DNA of 64,000 nucleotides from Melampsora larici-populina 98AG31 (Eukaryota > Basidiomycota > Pucciniomycetes > Pucciniales > Melampsoraceae): positions 742,084 to 806,083 of the forward strand of contig NW_006768796.1 of assembly GCF_000204055.1 (NCBI RefSeq), written 5' to 3'. This document shows positions 10,906 through 23,135 of the stretch, piece after piece. A program made the position numbers and the translations under genes. The number at the start of each line of letters is the position of its first letter. Within the stretch, counting starts at the first letter, position 1. Under the pieces are notes generated by a model. It did no database searches. It had not been told where the DNA came from and was given only the letters and a program-made list of their open reading frames with translations.

Positions 10906-13900
10906 AAACTTGAAGCCTAGTTAGATTTTGTTCTTATTTGATTTTTGTGTGAATCTGATGATGTGACTTATAGTTTTTTTGGATCGGCTGCACTACAGAT
11001 GATTATTCCAATCGATCTGAAAGGTTGAGATGTGACTTGAATTTGAGATAGGTAGATAGGTTTGACTGAAGTTATATGACTTTGCTGAGGCTTTGTCTTG
11101 AGTAAAGTTCAAGGTTTATTTTCTTCAATGGAGCTTTGATGTGATATTATTAGATTAGATGATTTTTTATTTTTGGTTCGTTTGATAAACAACTGATGAT
11201 AATTTGAGGATTCTTGATTACGTAGCAGCTGATACTAATTTCAATTGGAATTTGAGTACATATCTTGGATCAATCAAATTGACTGTATCTGATTGGTAAG
11301 CCATGATTATAATTGAATAAGTGAACTATCTGTGAAATGGTCTAGTAACATTTGACAATAACTCAAGTTGTTCAAGAAGTGTATCAGATTTGGTTTTAAG
11401 TTGTTTATGATGATTTGTCAAGTCAAATGAGATTGAATGAAGTTCATTGAAGCTTGAGTTTAAAGTTGAAATTGATTTCTTCTGTTGAACAGTTGGTTGA
11501 ATTTGGTTGAATGGATAGTTAGATGACTGCTTGGATTGAGGGTATAGAATAATTGATTTGATGAGAGCAGTGAGGAAAAAATTTGAGGTGAGGTGCGTGG
11601 AAATCAGACTAAATGTGGCGGAGGTGTAAACCTGGAGATTGGTAGTGGGGATTGGGAGTTGAGTCGGGTTTTGCCGGAGAACATGGTTCATCTTCAACTT
11701 GAATGATTGAATGATTATAGTAGAAGTTGAAGTTGAAGTTGATTGAAGGTGTGGATTGGATTGAATTGAGATGATATGATCCAGTGCTTTGATGAATAGA
11801 TTATGAGATGAACGTGTGAGCCAGGGATTTTACTCAAAGGACGTGTAAACCTCCAACTTGAAAGTACTAATTGGGAGTTTTGTCGAGTTTTGCCGCCAAA
11901 CATGGTTTGCCTTTAACTTATATGATATAAATTACAAAAAAATATAATGTCACCTTGCGTCTAGTTTCAAAGACGACACAATAAAACATTCCTTAGTATT
12001 TTACATGCTATTTAAATAAAAGATATACACTTGCGTCTAAAGTGTAAAAAACAAAAGCAATAAAAAACGTAGATATGTGACTACCTTCGAACATAGAAGA
12101 GCAGTGACATAGCTTCAGTAACTAAGACGAACAACGAGTTCTTAGTACAAACAAAAAACAAGATTCCCAAAGGAGAATTACTCAACTGATAAAATTCAGG
12201 TCAAAACTAATGAAACAAGCAATTGACCAAGAGAACTATAGTTCCTTGTCCGAATGCATCCATAACCACAAATAGGTCATGACAACTGAACTAGGACCTC
12301 CAGAACCACAAGTCGAACATACCTTGTGCAGAAAGAGACAGAGGCAACCACAGGTTAACCACTCCAGAAATATATATAAATACTAGAGTCGATTCACGAA
12401 AAAGACAAAAGACTCACCTTCAACACAATTAACTATCTTACAGAAAAATCCTTGGAAGCGTCCGACTTTTAATCAGAAGATATCCTTATCCAGAGTAAAC
12501 ATTTGATTAGTTAGAAGGAAAGGTCTGGTAAGCTAAAAAATCTTACTGTCTATATCTTTTCTCCTCAACTACTCCTTTGGGTGTGTCCTTCTTGGGATAA
12601 AAGCTTTATTGAAAGTCATCTTACTACTCCTCTTCAAAGGATAGTAATACCTTGGTCACACACCATTGGTTCTGCAACGTGAAGTTGACAGAATCCCTGT
12701 GTCTAGTAACACAGGCAGTTCTTGAGATTGATTTCTCTCGAATCTATTCCTGGTCCAGAATTTGACCAGTTCTGTTCTGTATTCCTACAGTGGGCCGTGG
12801 CTTCTATTTTTGATAAATCTCCAGATTATCAATTCGTGCACTAACTATAAGTACTATTTCCATCCCTGTTCCATAAGAGATAAATTAGTAAAGATCTTAT
12901 GGACCCAGTAAGATCCTTGTCAGGACCAGAACGTGAGTAAACTAGACTATTCACCTTCAGTATTCGTAGCCACCCTGACAACCAACCCCAAGTTGACACC
13001 TAGGTCTTGGGATTTATAAACCAATGCTGGATCACTACGCTACTCAACGCTATCAGGACCAATCCAGATAGTGTAGATGAGCAAGTTATCATAATAACAC
13101 AATAACATTATTCTGGGACTATTAGCTAACACTTTGTAATTAACGTAACTTGAACAAGCTAACGAAAGAATTGAAATTGCAAAATGTAACTGTAGAGAGC
13201 TACAAAAACGCGCTAACAACTAACATAACGTTGTGGTGATCAATTTAAGGGATCAATTAAAAAATCCATAATTAGTAGTTTACTAGTTTATTAGAAAGAT
13301 TTAGCAGGACAGAAAATTTGAAATGGAGGTTTTTTGGATCAATTGAAGCTCTTGTAGGCTTATGTATTGGTCATAGAGTTAACATTACATCATTTTATTT
13401 CACATTACTTATTAAGATCATTAGAGTTCATTCACAAACTCATTACAAAAAGAAAGAAAGAAAAACATAAGAAAAATTTGAAAATATAGGTACATAGGTT
13501 GGAAAATGGTTTTTAGGGTAGTAAAAATAAAGTTATGGGTATTATGAGGTTAGAATATGAAAGAACAGCATTATATTATACTTAACAATTTTAATCTTGA
13601 AGGTTGATAAGAAGAAACAAAAGTTATTAGGGAAAGGGTACTTTTTCAAAGTTGGTAAACAAGAGGCACACATGTAGTTTGGTGATGTAATAGTGGTAGT
13701 AGTGGAATTTAAGGTTGCCAAGAGGATTTTCCGGGATTTTTAAGGTTATAGAAGATGTTGTCACATTACATGAGCAAGAAAAAGAGAGTAGCAGCCGTGA
13801 AAAGTGAAGAAAATGGGTGAATTTTGTCAAAAATGAAGGTTTTCAGCTTATTACATATGTCAAATGACGTCAGATTAGGTTGGTAGATAGCTCATTCAAC

Positions 13901-14329
13901 GCCGAAGAGTGGATTACATAATGTAAAAACTTTAAATCAATAGTAGCGGAGGTATATGTAAAAATTTATAAGGCAAATAAGGAATTGGTGTGAATCTCGA
14001 ATTTACAGTCACAAGTCAACATGTAATGCTAAAAACCTTAACTTCACAACTCAATATCTTACTCATCACCCATCAGAAATAGGCCATATGGGTGTCATAA
14101 ATGATCAGTAACACGAGGGCTACAAGATGCACTTTAGTAATCAAAAATTGGAGCACATCTGGAAAAATTCGTAATCTCAAAATTTGGTTTTCAGCTAGTT
14201 TACAAGGAAAAAATCACCTGTATTCATCATAAGAAGTGCTGTACATCATACTATTGCATCATTGATCAATTTTGGCTGTGAAAATTACATCATTTATTAG
14301 TAACAAAATCATTACATTGCGTCATCATA
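10906..14329. other. AT-rich, gene-poor stretch
   Basis: No supported gene. There is a short GAAGTT tandem tract near 11718-11740. Two related-looking weak minus-strand segments at about 11640 and 11880 both encode a Lys/Arg-rich 'GKTRQN'-like start and may be a small local duplication. The part at 12.0-13.1 kb looks like decayed repeat. Confidence 0.3.
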
Positions 14330-15145
14330 CACTACAAGAAAGATAATATTTTCTGCACGGAAAAGAAAAGTCTAGACATAGAAAAATATTGAGATCTCAG
14401 GAGGAGAGCAAAAAATACAAAAAAATATGCACCTTGTTGCCTGCTATCAGAGCTTTGATCCCATTATTTTTTGGTATTTTTAGAGTCTCTTTTGATGAAT
14501 GTACTAACAATAAACCTTCAATTTCCTCAAATTAAAACCTGTAACAAATGCAGAGATTTGGCTCATGAAGATCAAATGGACAATTTAATTTCTAAGAAAC
14601 CACATAGCTTTTGCATTTGCGCACGAAAACCCTCGATTTTAAGTTCATTAGAAAGCTGAACATCTGCTCCAGAGCTTTCATTGAGAGTGAAAATCTGTAG
14701 CTAGTCTGGTAAAGGTGTTATGAAGACATATGTGTAAATTGTTTCAAACATCTATAACTTCTGTAACTCAACAGCCAGAGCTTGTAGTCCATAACAAAGT
14801 TTGTCCAGAATGCATTCTGCTTTCTAATGAGTTAATGATCAAGTCCTTTGGACCGGAATTAAAAAAGTTATGAGTTTTCTCAGAACTAAGAATGTCCATT
14901 TGATTCTCATGAGCCAAATTTCAGCCTTTGTTACAGGTTGTAATTTGATGAAAATGAAGGTTTATTGTTAGTACATTCATCAAAAGAGACTCTAAAAATA
15001 CCAAAAAATACCTGAATTAAAGCTCTGATAGCAGGCAACAAGGTGCATATTTTTTTGTATTTTTTGCTCTCCTCCTGAGATCTCAATATTTTTCTATGTC
15101 GAGACTTTTCTTTTCCATGCAGAAAATATTATCTTTCTTGTAGTG
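14330..15145. mobile_element. Non-autonomous CACTA (En/Spm-like) element, copy 1
   Basis: An 816-bp element begins CACTACAAGAAAG and ends with the reverse complement CTTTCTTGTAGTG, the canonical CACTA terminus. It is flanked by a 3-bp target duplication, ATA (14327-14329 and 15146-15148), as expected for CACTA elements. The inverted repeats extend about 270 bp inward, including segments such as AATATTGAGATCTCAGGAGG and ACCTTCAATTT. No coding capacity for a transposase. A sister copy lies at 21428-22241. Confidence 0.85.
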
Positions 15146-15577
15146 ATAGGGTTTTTTAGGGATTTCTGGGCGGATTTGATTGGTTTTGAGGTTGTTGACC
15201 ATTGTAAAAGTTGGAGTACATTGTTATATATACTTTGAGAGGATTCTGGGATTGTTGTTCCCCTTTTTTCTTTATCATTTACGCAGTTATTATTTTGTTT
15301 ATCATGATAAACTTATTTTAATAGTACCTGGTCACTTAAATACACCCTTTATTATAGCTATAAAGAGAAATTTACTTTAGTTTTATAGTCAAAAAGACTC
15401 ATTTGGAATACTATCATTAAGATATTGCTTATTTTTCTCAGTTATCATTTGGGAATAACACTATAGCAGTGTTGATAGTAATGAAAATTGTGCTTTTGAA
15501 TTTAAATTACGTGTGAAAGATATATTTCTCTGGTGCCTTATCTGTACTCAATACAACAGAGCCTTTTCCTGATTGTG

Positions 15578-15690
15578 TTGTTTTAAAAGAGCAGTCTTAG
15601 ACAACTTCTACTAGTCATTTTATCAGTAGATTATCCTCTTCCAGCCCTGTATAACCCTTGTTGAGTTATAAGTTCTACAACGTAAAAAAA
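15578..15690. repeat. Dispersed repeat copy
   Basis: Second copy of the short repeat at 6625-6720, with the shared blocks GCAGTCTTAGACAACTTC, TAGATTATCCTCTTC and CTTGTTGAGTTATAAG. The surrounding 15146-15907 holds no supported gene. Confidence 0.4.
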
Positions 15691-15907
15691 AATTAATCGG
15701 CTTCGCCGTAACTATAGCAGCAAGGGCTGGCTCGGTGGTAGAGACTACTATGATTGATTTTTTGCGTTCATTGTGAGGTTGTGAGCTGTTGTGAGAGTAT
15801 GACTTTAGTGTCAATAGCCACTGTAGATCATCAAATTGGGATAAAAACCCTGATTCCAATGTAAACCAACCACAGGGCGAACTGACTTGCGCGTTGGGGT
15901 TGAGGGT

Positions 15908-16101
15908 CTTGTCGCACCTGTTTGAAAAAGAAAAAGTTTGTGAGCTTGAAACCTAAGTTTTAACCGGCTAAAACCTGGAATTTGGCTGTATTGCCTTGAA
16001 TTACAGCCAAGTTTTAAGTTTTATTGAGTAAAAACAGGTAAAAACTTAGGTTTCACTTTTCCTTTTTCAAACCGGAGCAACAAGCAATATCGGAATGGCT
16101 G
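15908..16101. mobile_element. Truncated MITE at the outer end of the left arm
   Basis: This is the inverted counterpart of the complete 211-bp element at 39349-39559. The inner terminus with CAATATCGGAATGGCTG is present, but the outer 17 or so bases of the other terminus are missing, replaced by unrelated sequence. The left breakpoint of the inverted duplication therefore lies inside this element. Confidence 0.6.
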
Positions 16102-16308
16102 TAGTGGAAAAAATGCAAAAGGTTTATTCAGTTTCTTTGTTGGACGTTGGTGAAATTCCAGCATCCCTTTAGTCTCAGAAAAGGAGATCAGCCAGGTAGC
16201 ACACATAAAATGCATCCATACAAAGAAAGCAAAACAAACAAGTGAATTTCCACATTGTTTCTACAACAGAGAAATTAAGGTTGAGGGTTTGAGCTCAAAA
16301 AAGGAGAG

Positions 16309-16393
16309 TGGTCCATATGGGGCTCGAACCCATGACCTTGGCATTGATACACGCAGTATTAGTACCACGCTCTACCAACTAAGCTAATCGACC
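16309..16393 (-). tRNA. tRNA-Ile (AAT), 12-nt intron
   Basis: An 85-nt gene folds as a tRNA. The acceptor is GGTCGAT/ATGGACC with one G-G mismatch. The D arm is GCTT...GAGC, the anticodon stem TGGTA/TGCCA and the T arm ATGGG-TTCGAGC-CCCAT, with discriminator A. The 19-nt loop fits a normal 7-nt loop with anticodon AAT plus a 12-nt intron after position 37. A T6 run follows, suitable as a Pol III terminator. The copy in the right arm (39057-39141) is identical across the gene. Confidence 0.85.
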
Positions 16394-16611
16394 ATGACGA
16401 CGCCGCAAGAACCGTACATGAACCACCCCCTATATCAATATTTATATGATCTCACCTCATGGATCAAAGGTAGTTCAGAGAGCTCATCCAACTTCCAGGC
16501 TGTCCCAGCCTGGTTGGATTCAGAAGTAACTTACTACTAACTTGTATGCTCCATGAGGTGAGAGTTGAGTAATTTGCAAGGTTCAATCTTTAAATACCTC
16601 TGCACAGCTAC

Positions 16612-17045
16612 CTACAAGAGAAAGCACCACTGAAACAAAGAAATAAAGTATACTCTAGCCATATGTGCATATTTTACATCACTTTCTGGCCAAGGCATTA
16701 CTGATCCTTGGGCTATAACATGCTTGTGAAGTTGAAGTCTACAGAGCCACTGCAACACATAAGTTGCATGCGACTCTGCTGCAAGCCCAGGACCTTGGAT
16801 AGATCCTATTAATGTACACAATGTAAAAAAATTCTTCCACTACATGCAATCCACCACACCTTACATTCATAAAAACTTGACAAAGCCGTTGCTCCTCCCG
16901 TGTCAAGGCCTAGCAAGGAGCAAGGGGCTTTGTTGAGTTTGAAATCCATAGTGGTCAGTGCAAAGACAATGGCAACCAATGTAAATGCTATGAAATACAC
17001 AGAAATTCCCATAAAACTATGTTGCAGATGATATCCAACAGTCAA
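16612..17045 (-). CDS. Two overlapping short frames of unknown origin in the left arm
   Basis: Frames of 78 and 69 codons overlap by a few bases. The first has a hydrophobic stretch (VYFIAFTLVAIVFALTT). The second (GPGLAAESHATYVLQWLCRL...) reads like protein and is bounded by a TTAATAG acceptor-like site and a possible donor before TTTGTTTCAG, so the two could be exons of one gene. The right-arm copy differs by one residue (Leu to Met). No family recognised. Confidence 0.3.
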
Positions 17046-18660
17046 TCTTTTATAAGCTCAATCCATTGTCATGAAGGTGGAATTTCACAATCCAAAACCT
17101 AGCATATATCCTACCTGATTGTTTCCTATCAAACTACACTCTACAGTTGATCAATCTCTATTTCTTCCCTCTTACGCTGATCAGATTTGCCAACTTCTAT
17201 GCTTATAAACTGAATCTACATTATCCATGCACCTTCTTTCATCTCTTGCCATGATGATTGTAGGCTGACATTTCCTAGTATGCATATTGCAACACTCTTG
17301 GTAGTGGTTGAAAAAGGTCTCAGCACACCCAATATTTGATGATTTATCATGAGCAGGCTTGACCCGGATGCAGACATTGTTGGTGAGAGGGGTCAGAAAC
17401 TATTGGGCTGACTCTTAACTAAAAAGGTGAAGTAAGGATAGTAATAAGAGTCTTCACTTGGTACACCCAAGTGAAGACTACAGTTAGTTGACCTCTAAAA
17501 AGAGGATTTGCTGCCAGTGGGATGGCTGAGCTGTCCTTCTAAGGATCTGGCTCTGAGCTCTGGTTGGTATCAAAACTCTGGAGCCTACAGTTCTTTATAC
17601 TCTGAGGATTCAGAGGTGCTGCGGGGTACTTTAGACTCTTTATGAGGTGCCCTTTGTTAAATTTTAAGCTTTTTCTGTTAGCTATTAATCCCACCAGCTC
17701 AGAACACCAGTTGAGGCTTTACAAAAACCTGAACAAATTAAAGAAAGGAAGTATGTTAATGAAAGTACAACAATATCACTTCACTCAATATTCTTGGTGA
17801 AGAATCAAGTATGTTTTGATGGTGAGTTGTGTAATGATAATAAGTAGGTTTCTCTGCTAAAGTTGGAAGAGGAGGGGTTTATACAACACTGGACCAATTA
17901 CGCTAAAAAAGTGTTAGAGAAGCTGGTAGCGTAACTTTTTCATCCATCTACACCAACGTTTTCCGTTAGATGTGGTGATCTATGCTACCAGATCCTGGAA
18001 TTTTTGTTAACTTGGTATTGCTACATTTTTAGCGTTAGCTGGATTTGTTCATGTACGTTAACAGCCAGCAAGATTTGATGTTAGCTATTAGCTTTGGTTA
18101 GCGTGCCCCTGCACTAATTTGAGGACTTCACCTCCTGAAGGCAAAGATCCTTGATGTAAAGAGTTGTAACCAACTCGTAGGATGCATGATGAGATAGTAT
18201 TCTTCCATGTCTATTATCTAGACAATTTGGATGAATCGAGTAATTACGAGTTTTTTATAAAAATAGTAAGGTAGAAATACCTTAATCCCTAACAACACTA
18301 GGTATGCCAAATGCAAGACTTGCCAACAGGAGTTAACCTGAAGGTGAGGCTTACGGGCTACAGGAGAAAAACCATAGTGCATTTTTCTCTCTTCGAGAGA
18401 AACCTTTGGCGTTCTCAATTCTTTGAGAATTGCAGAAGTCTCTCCTTGCGAAAAGAGAAGTCTGAGAGGGATTGGGTACGGAGTACCTGCAAAACCCATT
18501 GCAGGGAGTGAAGGCTCATTGAGCCGAGACACTGTCTGCAGGGGCTCAAACCCAATCTCACTGAGACGAACTCTTGCGATGCACTTAATATCCTTATTCA
18601 AGGCCTGGCTCAACTGAATATTGCAAAGACACGCTACAAATCCAGAACAATCCCTAGCAC

Positions 18661-19743
18661 CTAACGTGATCTGTTTAGCTTTGCCGCTAGCAATTTAGTT
18701 TGTCTTGCTACAGCCTTGCTGTAAGGCTTGATGTACAACTTGTAAGCCGATGACCTCCATCTTCCGTGCTTCTTAATCTTCTCCACTGTTACCCCAAGGT
18801 GACAACGTAAAGAGGCGCCGCCGATCCTCATACTATGGCCTGACCAGTAAACATCTCTCTTCAGGCCAAGTTGCTTGAGGAGTGCATTGATCGAGAAACC
18901 CTTTACCGGTGTCCACAGGTCGCTAGTTGGGAATAGTGGTTGCAGGAAAGATCTCTTAATCTTTAATACGTCTTTCAAAGCTGAAATCGGGTCGAGAATG
19001 TTAGGTTGCGTCCACAAACTGATGTATTGATCTTCTCCAGGTGCAGCCGTCTTCGCTAGACGTATACGAATTCTTGCTCTGCTTCTATCATCTGAAAATT
19101 TTACGTCGCCGCGTCTTACAAACACGCTAGGATGGTCTTTGTGGTAAGTCAACTCTCCGAGTCTTGCCAGGCCCCAAAATGCAATCAGAATTATTGCCTT
19201 GAATACGATATGCTCCTGCTTTTTCATGTCTAGGTTGCTGATTATCTTGTGTACGTCCATCAAGGTCAAGCCAACCCTTGTCCGTACAGACCGTTTTACA
19301 TCGTTCTTCTTTGTGGCCTTCAGGAGTAGTCGTACCCTGTCTAGGTTGACGTCTGGGAACTGGGCGTCGTGGAGGACGTGCCACATGCGGAGTCCAGTGA
19401 GGTATCTTTTCGTTGTATTACTTATGACGTGCTCTGTTGACTCGCTGCACCAAAGGATGAAATGATACACCACTTTTGAGGATATTGGGAATATTGCAAC
19501 GTTCGAACTTGAATCTAAGAATGCGAAGAACTTGTTTACCGCCACAGCGTATTGCCTTTTCGTCGCCGGCGACCAACCGTTCTTTAGGATAAGTTTGCTA
19601 GCCTCGTCCAGGGTGTCCTCTGATGTTGGGTTGATTTTCCTCAGAACAAGTTCTGCAGCAGACATTGTTTGTGTTGTTTTATTTTTGTTGATGGGTCGAC
19701 TTGAGTAATGAGAGCGGTTAAATCCTGCGGCATATCGATCCAA
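18661..19743 (-). CDS. DIRS-type tyrosine recombinase (older element)
   Basis: An intact 360-codon frame; initiation may be at the internal Met in MSAAELVLR. An N-terminal SAM-like core-binding domain (about residues 30-150, with KNGWSPATKRQYAVAVNKF) precedes the catalytic domain. Visible active-site elements are the first Arg in FWGLARLGEL (about R195), the H-x-x-R in SGHSMRIGGASLR (H303, R306), the HGRWRS box and a tyrosine in AYKLYIKPYS (about residue 334-342). The enzyme would integrate the circular cDNA of a DIRS-type retrotransposon by site-specific recombination. It is related to the broken recombinase at 20630-23023. The same frame is preceded by the end of the RNase H region of its own element, now cut off by the younger insertion. 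Confidence 0.85.
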   Translation of the reverse strand: MDRYAAGFNRSHYSSRPINKNKTTQTMSAAELVLRKINPTSEDTLDEASKLILKNGWSPATKRQYAVAVNKFFAFLDSSSNVAIFPISSKVVYHFILWCSESTEHVISNTTKRYLTGLRMWHVLHDAQFPDVNLDRVRLLLKATKKNDVKRSVRTRVGLTLMDVHKIISNLDMKKQEHIVFKAIILIAFWGLARLGELTYHKDHPSVFVRRGDVKFSDDRSRARIRIRLAKTAAPGEDQYISLWTQPNILDPISALKDVLKIKRSFLQPLFPTSDLWTPVKGFSINALLKQLGLKRDVYWSGHSMRIGGASLRCHLGVTVEKIKKHGRWRSSAYKLYIKPYSKAVARQTKLLAAKLNRSR

Positions 19744-19763
19744 ACATTGTTATCTACCCCTTT

Positions 19764-20461
19764 TCCATTCTCTGAGTTTCCTAACTCTAAAGGTAAGGTT
19801 AGTTTTATTTATTAACTTTATTTGTTAATAAATAGACTGAGCCAGGAACATGTTCATGTTTCCGTGGCTCGTCTTTGATCTTCAACCTCGGCCTATCATT
19901 ATGGCTGAGGTCGAAGCTTGTTCGGGGGAGCCCGGGCGCGGGGATCGGCCTTGTTTGTGTCGCGGTATAATTCACCGCTGACGTCAGGCTGATCTCGCTG
20001 CCCAGCTGGGTGGGTGGGTGGATTTTGAGAATCTCCAACCGTGAGAATGGATAGTTTCAATAAGGTTTTGGTCGAAGTAGGTATAGGGAGAGTTAGAGTT
20101 GTTTGTAATACACTCTCATCTCTCCCCTGTGAAAAACTCTGTTTGGGATTATGGGTTTATACCTACTCCGCTCAAAACTCTATCATGGACTTATATCCTA
20201 AGTCGTGCCTTTGTTAAGATTGGTAATCCATTCTCTGAGTTTCCTAACTCTAAAGGTAAGGTTAGTTTTATTTATTAACTTTATTTGTTAATAAATAGAC
20301 TGAGCCAGGAACATGTTCATGTTTCCGTGGCTTGTCTTTGATCTTCAACCTTGGCCTATCATTATGGCTGAGGTCAAAGCTTGTTCGGGGGAGCCCGGGC
20401 GCGGGGATCGGCCTTGTTTGCGTCGCAGTATAATTCACCGCTGACGTCAGGCTGATCTCGC
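19764..20461 (-). repeat. B1-A2-B2 terminal repeat block of the younger DIRS element
   Basis: B2 (19764-19999) and B1 (20227-20461) are about 235-bp direct copies that start TCCATTCTCTGAG and end CTGATCTCGCT. Between them lies A2 (about 20022-20223), a copy of A1 at the far end. B2 and A2 are separated by a G-rich spacer containing GGGTGGGTGGGTGG. In this element class the block lets a full-length cDNA circle be rebuilt during replication. Confidence 0.85.
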
Positions 20462-21266
20462 TTAGCCACCGCGCCGATCCTTTTGGGGGTTTCTTCTACA
20501 CCCCATTTAGGTGAGGCTCGTGAGAGTCTCAACTCGTTGAGCAACCCCCAAACTCGCACGGGCTCAGTTCTTAATTGTCGATTCTTTTAATTGCTTCATA
20601 TTTTTCCTTCTCTTACTTGTTCACATCCCTCAGTTTCTCTTGTCAATCACCCACAAGAATTGCTTTGTGTCCTCTTTTTCCTCATCCGTACACCTTTTTA
20701 AATAGCAATCTACAGCGTTAGACTTCCAGCGTCCCTCTTCCATAATCTTCTCTTTGTCCCAGCCCATGTTGAACCTTAACGAAGCACCTCCTACCCTAAA
20801 CGAATGACCCGACCAAGCCCCCTTATTCACTCCATTCAAACCCCACACTGTTTCCATCATCTTCATGAACCTTAACTTGGTGAGTGTCTGCCTTTCCCCA
20901 TCTACCATCACTGAGAAAAGCACGTCGCTCCTTTTCTTCGTGTAATGTTCCTCCGCTAACAATCTTACTAGCGCCAATACTGGGTCAAGTACTGAGTATT
21001 GCTCATGGAGTCTATATCTCCCGGAAGGATAAATTGTTAACCTGATGTCAGTTTCTTCTTTTGTTTATCCCCTCTGACATGTGAACTTACCTGATGAATT
21101 GTGACTCTCCTGGCTTCGCCGTTTTTGCCATCCTCAGTCTTATGACTGCTATCCTTCCTCTTTTCCCTCTTTCGAAAGACAGATCTTCTACCCTAATCGC
21201 TCCCTCTTCTACGGTTTCTCGTAGTAGTTCTCCGAGCCTAGCCATCCCCCAGAAGGCTACTAAGGC

Positions 21267-22466
21267 CAACCCTGGGCCAGCAACGCAGGTGTTGCGTGTT
21301 GCGCTGCGCCTGCGTTGCGATTTTTCTGACCGCAGCGCAACATAGAATCAAATTCTAGGTTGCGGCCTGACCCGCAGCGCACCATCATTTGTCAAATCGA
21401 TGGATTTTTTGGGCCGCAACAACATTTCACTACAAGAAAGATAATATTTTCTGGGCAGAAAATTAAATTATTGATACACAAAAATATTGAGAGGCCAGGA
21501 GAAGGGCAAAAAATAAATAAAAATATGCATCTTGTTCCCTGCGGTGAGAGCTTCACTCTCCATATTTTTCCATATTTTTACAGTCCGTATTGATAAGTGT
21601 ACTAACAATAAACCTTCACAATCATCCAATTACAACCTGTAACAAGCACTGAGATTTGGCTCATTAGTGTTTAGAGAAACTTTTGATTTCTGAAAATACT
21701 CATACTTTTTCAATTCCGGTCCAAACGCTCGATTTTGGGTGCATTGGTAAGCTGGATTGTCCTCCAAATAGTTCATAATAGGACCACACAGCATGCTGGT
21801 CTGCTAAAAAAGATATAATCCTTTTTTGTACATTTGTACATACAGATCCATAGAATGATTGTCATACTAGCTACATAGTTCTTGACCTTATGAAAGTTTG
21901 AGAGGAAGAGTTCAGCTTTCTAATGCACTTAAAATCGAGTGTTTTGAGGCAGATTTGACAAAGTTATAGGTGTTTTCAGAAATCAAAAGTTTCTCTAAAC
22001 ACTAATGAGCCAAATTTCAGTGCTTGTTACAGGTTGTAATTGGATGATTATGAAGGTTTATTTTTAGTACACTTATCAATACGGACTGTAAAAATATGGA
22101 AAAATATGGAGAGTGAAGCTCTCACCGCAGGGAACAAGATGCATATTTTTATTTATTTTTTGCCCTTCTCCTGGCCTCTCAATATTTTTGTGTATCAATA
22201 ATTTAATTTTCTGCCCAGAAAATATTATATTTTGTGTAGTGTTTGTTGCGTTGCTGCCCAAAAAAAATCACAGTTCGGCGTTTTTTTGGCGCTGTTGCGC
22301 CTGTTGCGTTGCGCGACGGTCAAGGCGCCGCGCAACCTGACCTCACCTTTTGTTGTTGCGGTACTTACCGCAGCGCAGCATGTAATGCAGGTTTGTGCTG
22401 CGTGTTGCGGAGCAACGCACCAAAAAACACTCGTGTTGCGGTGCGTTGCGTTGCTGGCACAGGGTT
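21267..22466. mobile_element. GC-rich terminal-inverted-repeat element, copy 1 (carries a CACTA insert)
   Basis: The ends are CAACCCTGGGCCAGCAACGC and the inverse of CAACCCTGTGCCAGCAACGC. Without the CACTA insert and its TTT duplication it is about 383 bp, matching the 384-bp copy at 49742-50125 in opposite orientation. It is full of GTTGCG/CGCAAC words and far more GC- and CpG-rich than its surroundings. Target duplication here is degenerate (CTAAGGC versus CTAGGTC). No protein-coding potential; the apparent frames are low-complexity artefacts. Confidence 0.75.
21428..22241. mobile_element. Non-autonomous CACTA element, copy 2
   Basis: An 814-bp element from CACTACAAGAAAG to a slightly degenerate CTTTGTGTAGTG-like end (TTTTGTGTAGTG), with target duplication TTT on both sides (21425-21427, 22242-22244). 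Long inverted repeats of several hundred bp; internal similarity to copy 1 at 14330-15145. The paralogous GC-rich element at 49.7 kb lacks this insert and has a single TTT at the site, which proves the boundaries. Confidence 0.9.
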
Positions 22467-23135
22467 GCTAGGTCGTGTTGTGCTGATTTCCCGTTCATCT
22501 GTGACATCATTTCAAAAAGATCTTGTACGGTGATCGGTTTCTTCTCTCTTTCCGTGTTGCTGTTTGTCGACATCTCCTTCTTTGCCGCTGCTCTCTCGGT
22601 CGACTTCAACAGCCAGTCTACCATAGTCTTGTCTAGTTTCGGTTTGGTGTGATGCTTCGCCATATGCCACGCCTTCAATCCGGCCAAGTACTTTGCTATT
22701 GTTCTTGACTTCAATTCCCTTCCTGGTCCTGATTCTTTCCCCACTTCTGACGGGCCCGCCCATACTATAAACCCATACACGTCTTCTACGGTCATTGGCT
22801 CCTCATTTCTGAATTCCCTTCCTGCGCTTTCTATATATGCTTTGAATTTCTGAACCGCGCTACTATATCCTTTCAAGGTTTTCGGTTGCCACGCTCCTTT
22901 TACTAGGTGCTCTGTAATCGTCTCTTTTTGTCTTTCTTCTCCCTCTACTTTCACCGACTCGCTAAAACTGATCGACCCTCTCTTCCCCTTCGAGTTCTTT
23001 GTCATTTTTCTTCTCGTATTCAAGTAACGGTCTTAAATCTACTGGTAATTCTGGTTTGAGGTAGAAGAAGATTGATTTGTTACCTCTTTCACCTCTCGAT
23101 AAAGCGTCTGCGTTATTGTCTCCTGATGCGACACA

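Larger units (their letters stand above)
15908..18209. repeat. Left arm of a 2.3-kb inverted duplication
   Basis: The whole 2.3 kb recurs in inverted orientation at 31136-31293 plus 37402-39542 (the right arm, split by a copia element), with only scattered single-base differences. It carries a tRNA-Ile gene and two short frames, and its outer end cuts into a small TA-flanked MITE that is complete in the right arm. Homology stops sharply at CTTGTCGCAC on the outside and near AGTATT on the inside. The left arm lacks the copia insertion and so shows the pre-insertion state. Confidence 0.85.
20630..23023 (-). pseudogene. DIRS-type tyrosine recombinase (younger element), broken by insertions
   Basis: Three coding blocks belong together: 23023-22467 (N-terminal core-binding domain), 21266-21091 (FWGMARLGELL with the first catalytic Arg) and 21041-20630 (SGHSFRVGGAS with His and Arg, EGRWKS, and Tyr in VDCYLKR). 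Blocks two and three join in phase through a 49-bp GTAAGT...CAG intron (21090-21042). Between blocks one and two, 1.2 kb of foreign DNA (21267-22466) is inserted: a GC-rich inverted-repeat element which itself contains a CACTA element. Without the insertion the frame would probably be continuous. This copy therefore cannot make an intact recombinase unless the insert is spliced out. Confidence 0.8.

Noticed and set aside
14471..14659. Short frame inside CACTA copy 1
   Set aside because: Lies in the inverted repeat and has no counterpart in the sister copy.
22113..22533. Cys/Ala/Arg-rich frames in the GC-rich element, also at 49619-50044
   Set aside because: Low-complexity translation of GTTGCG words, open in several frames on both strands.
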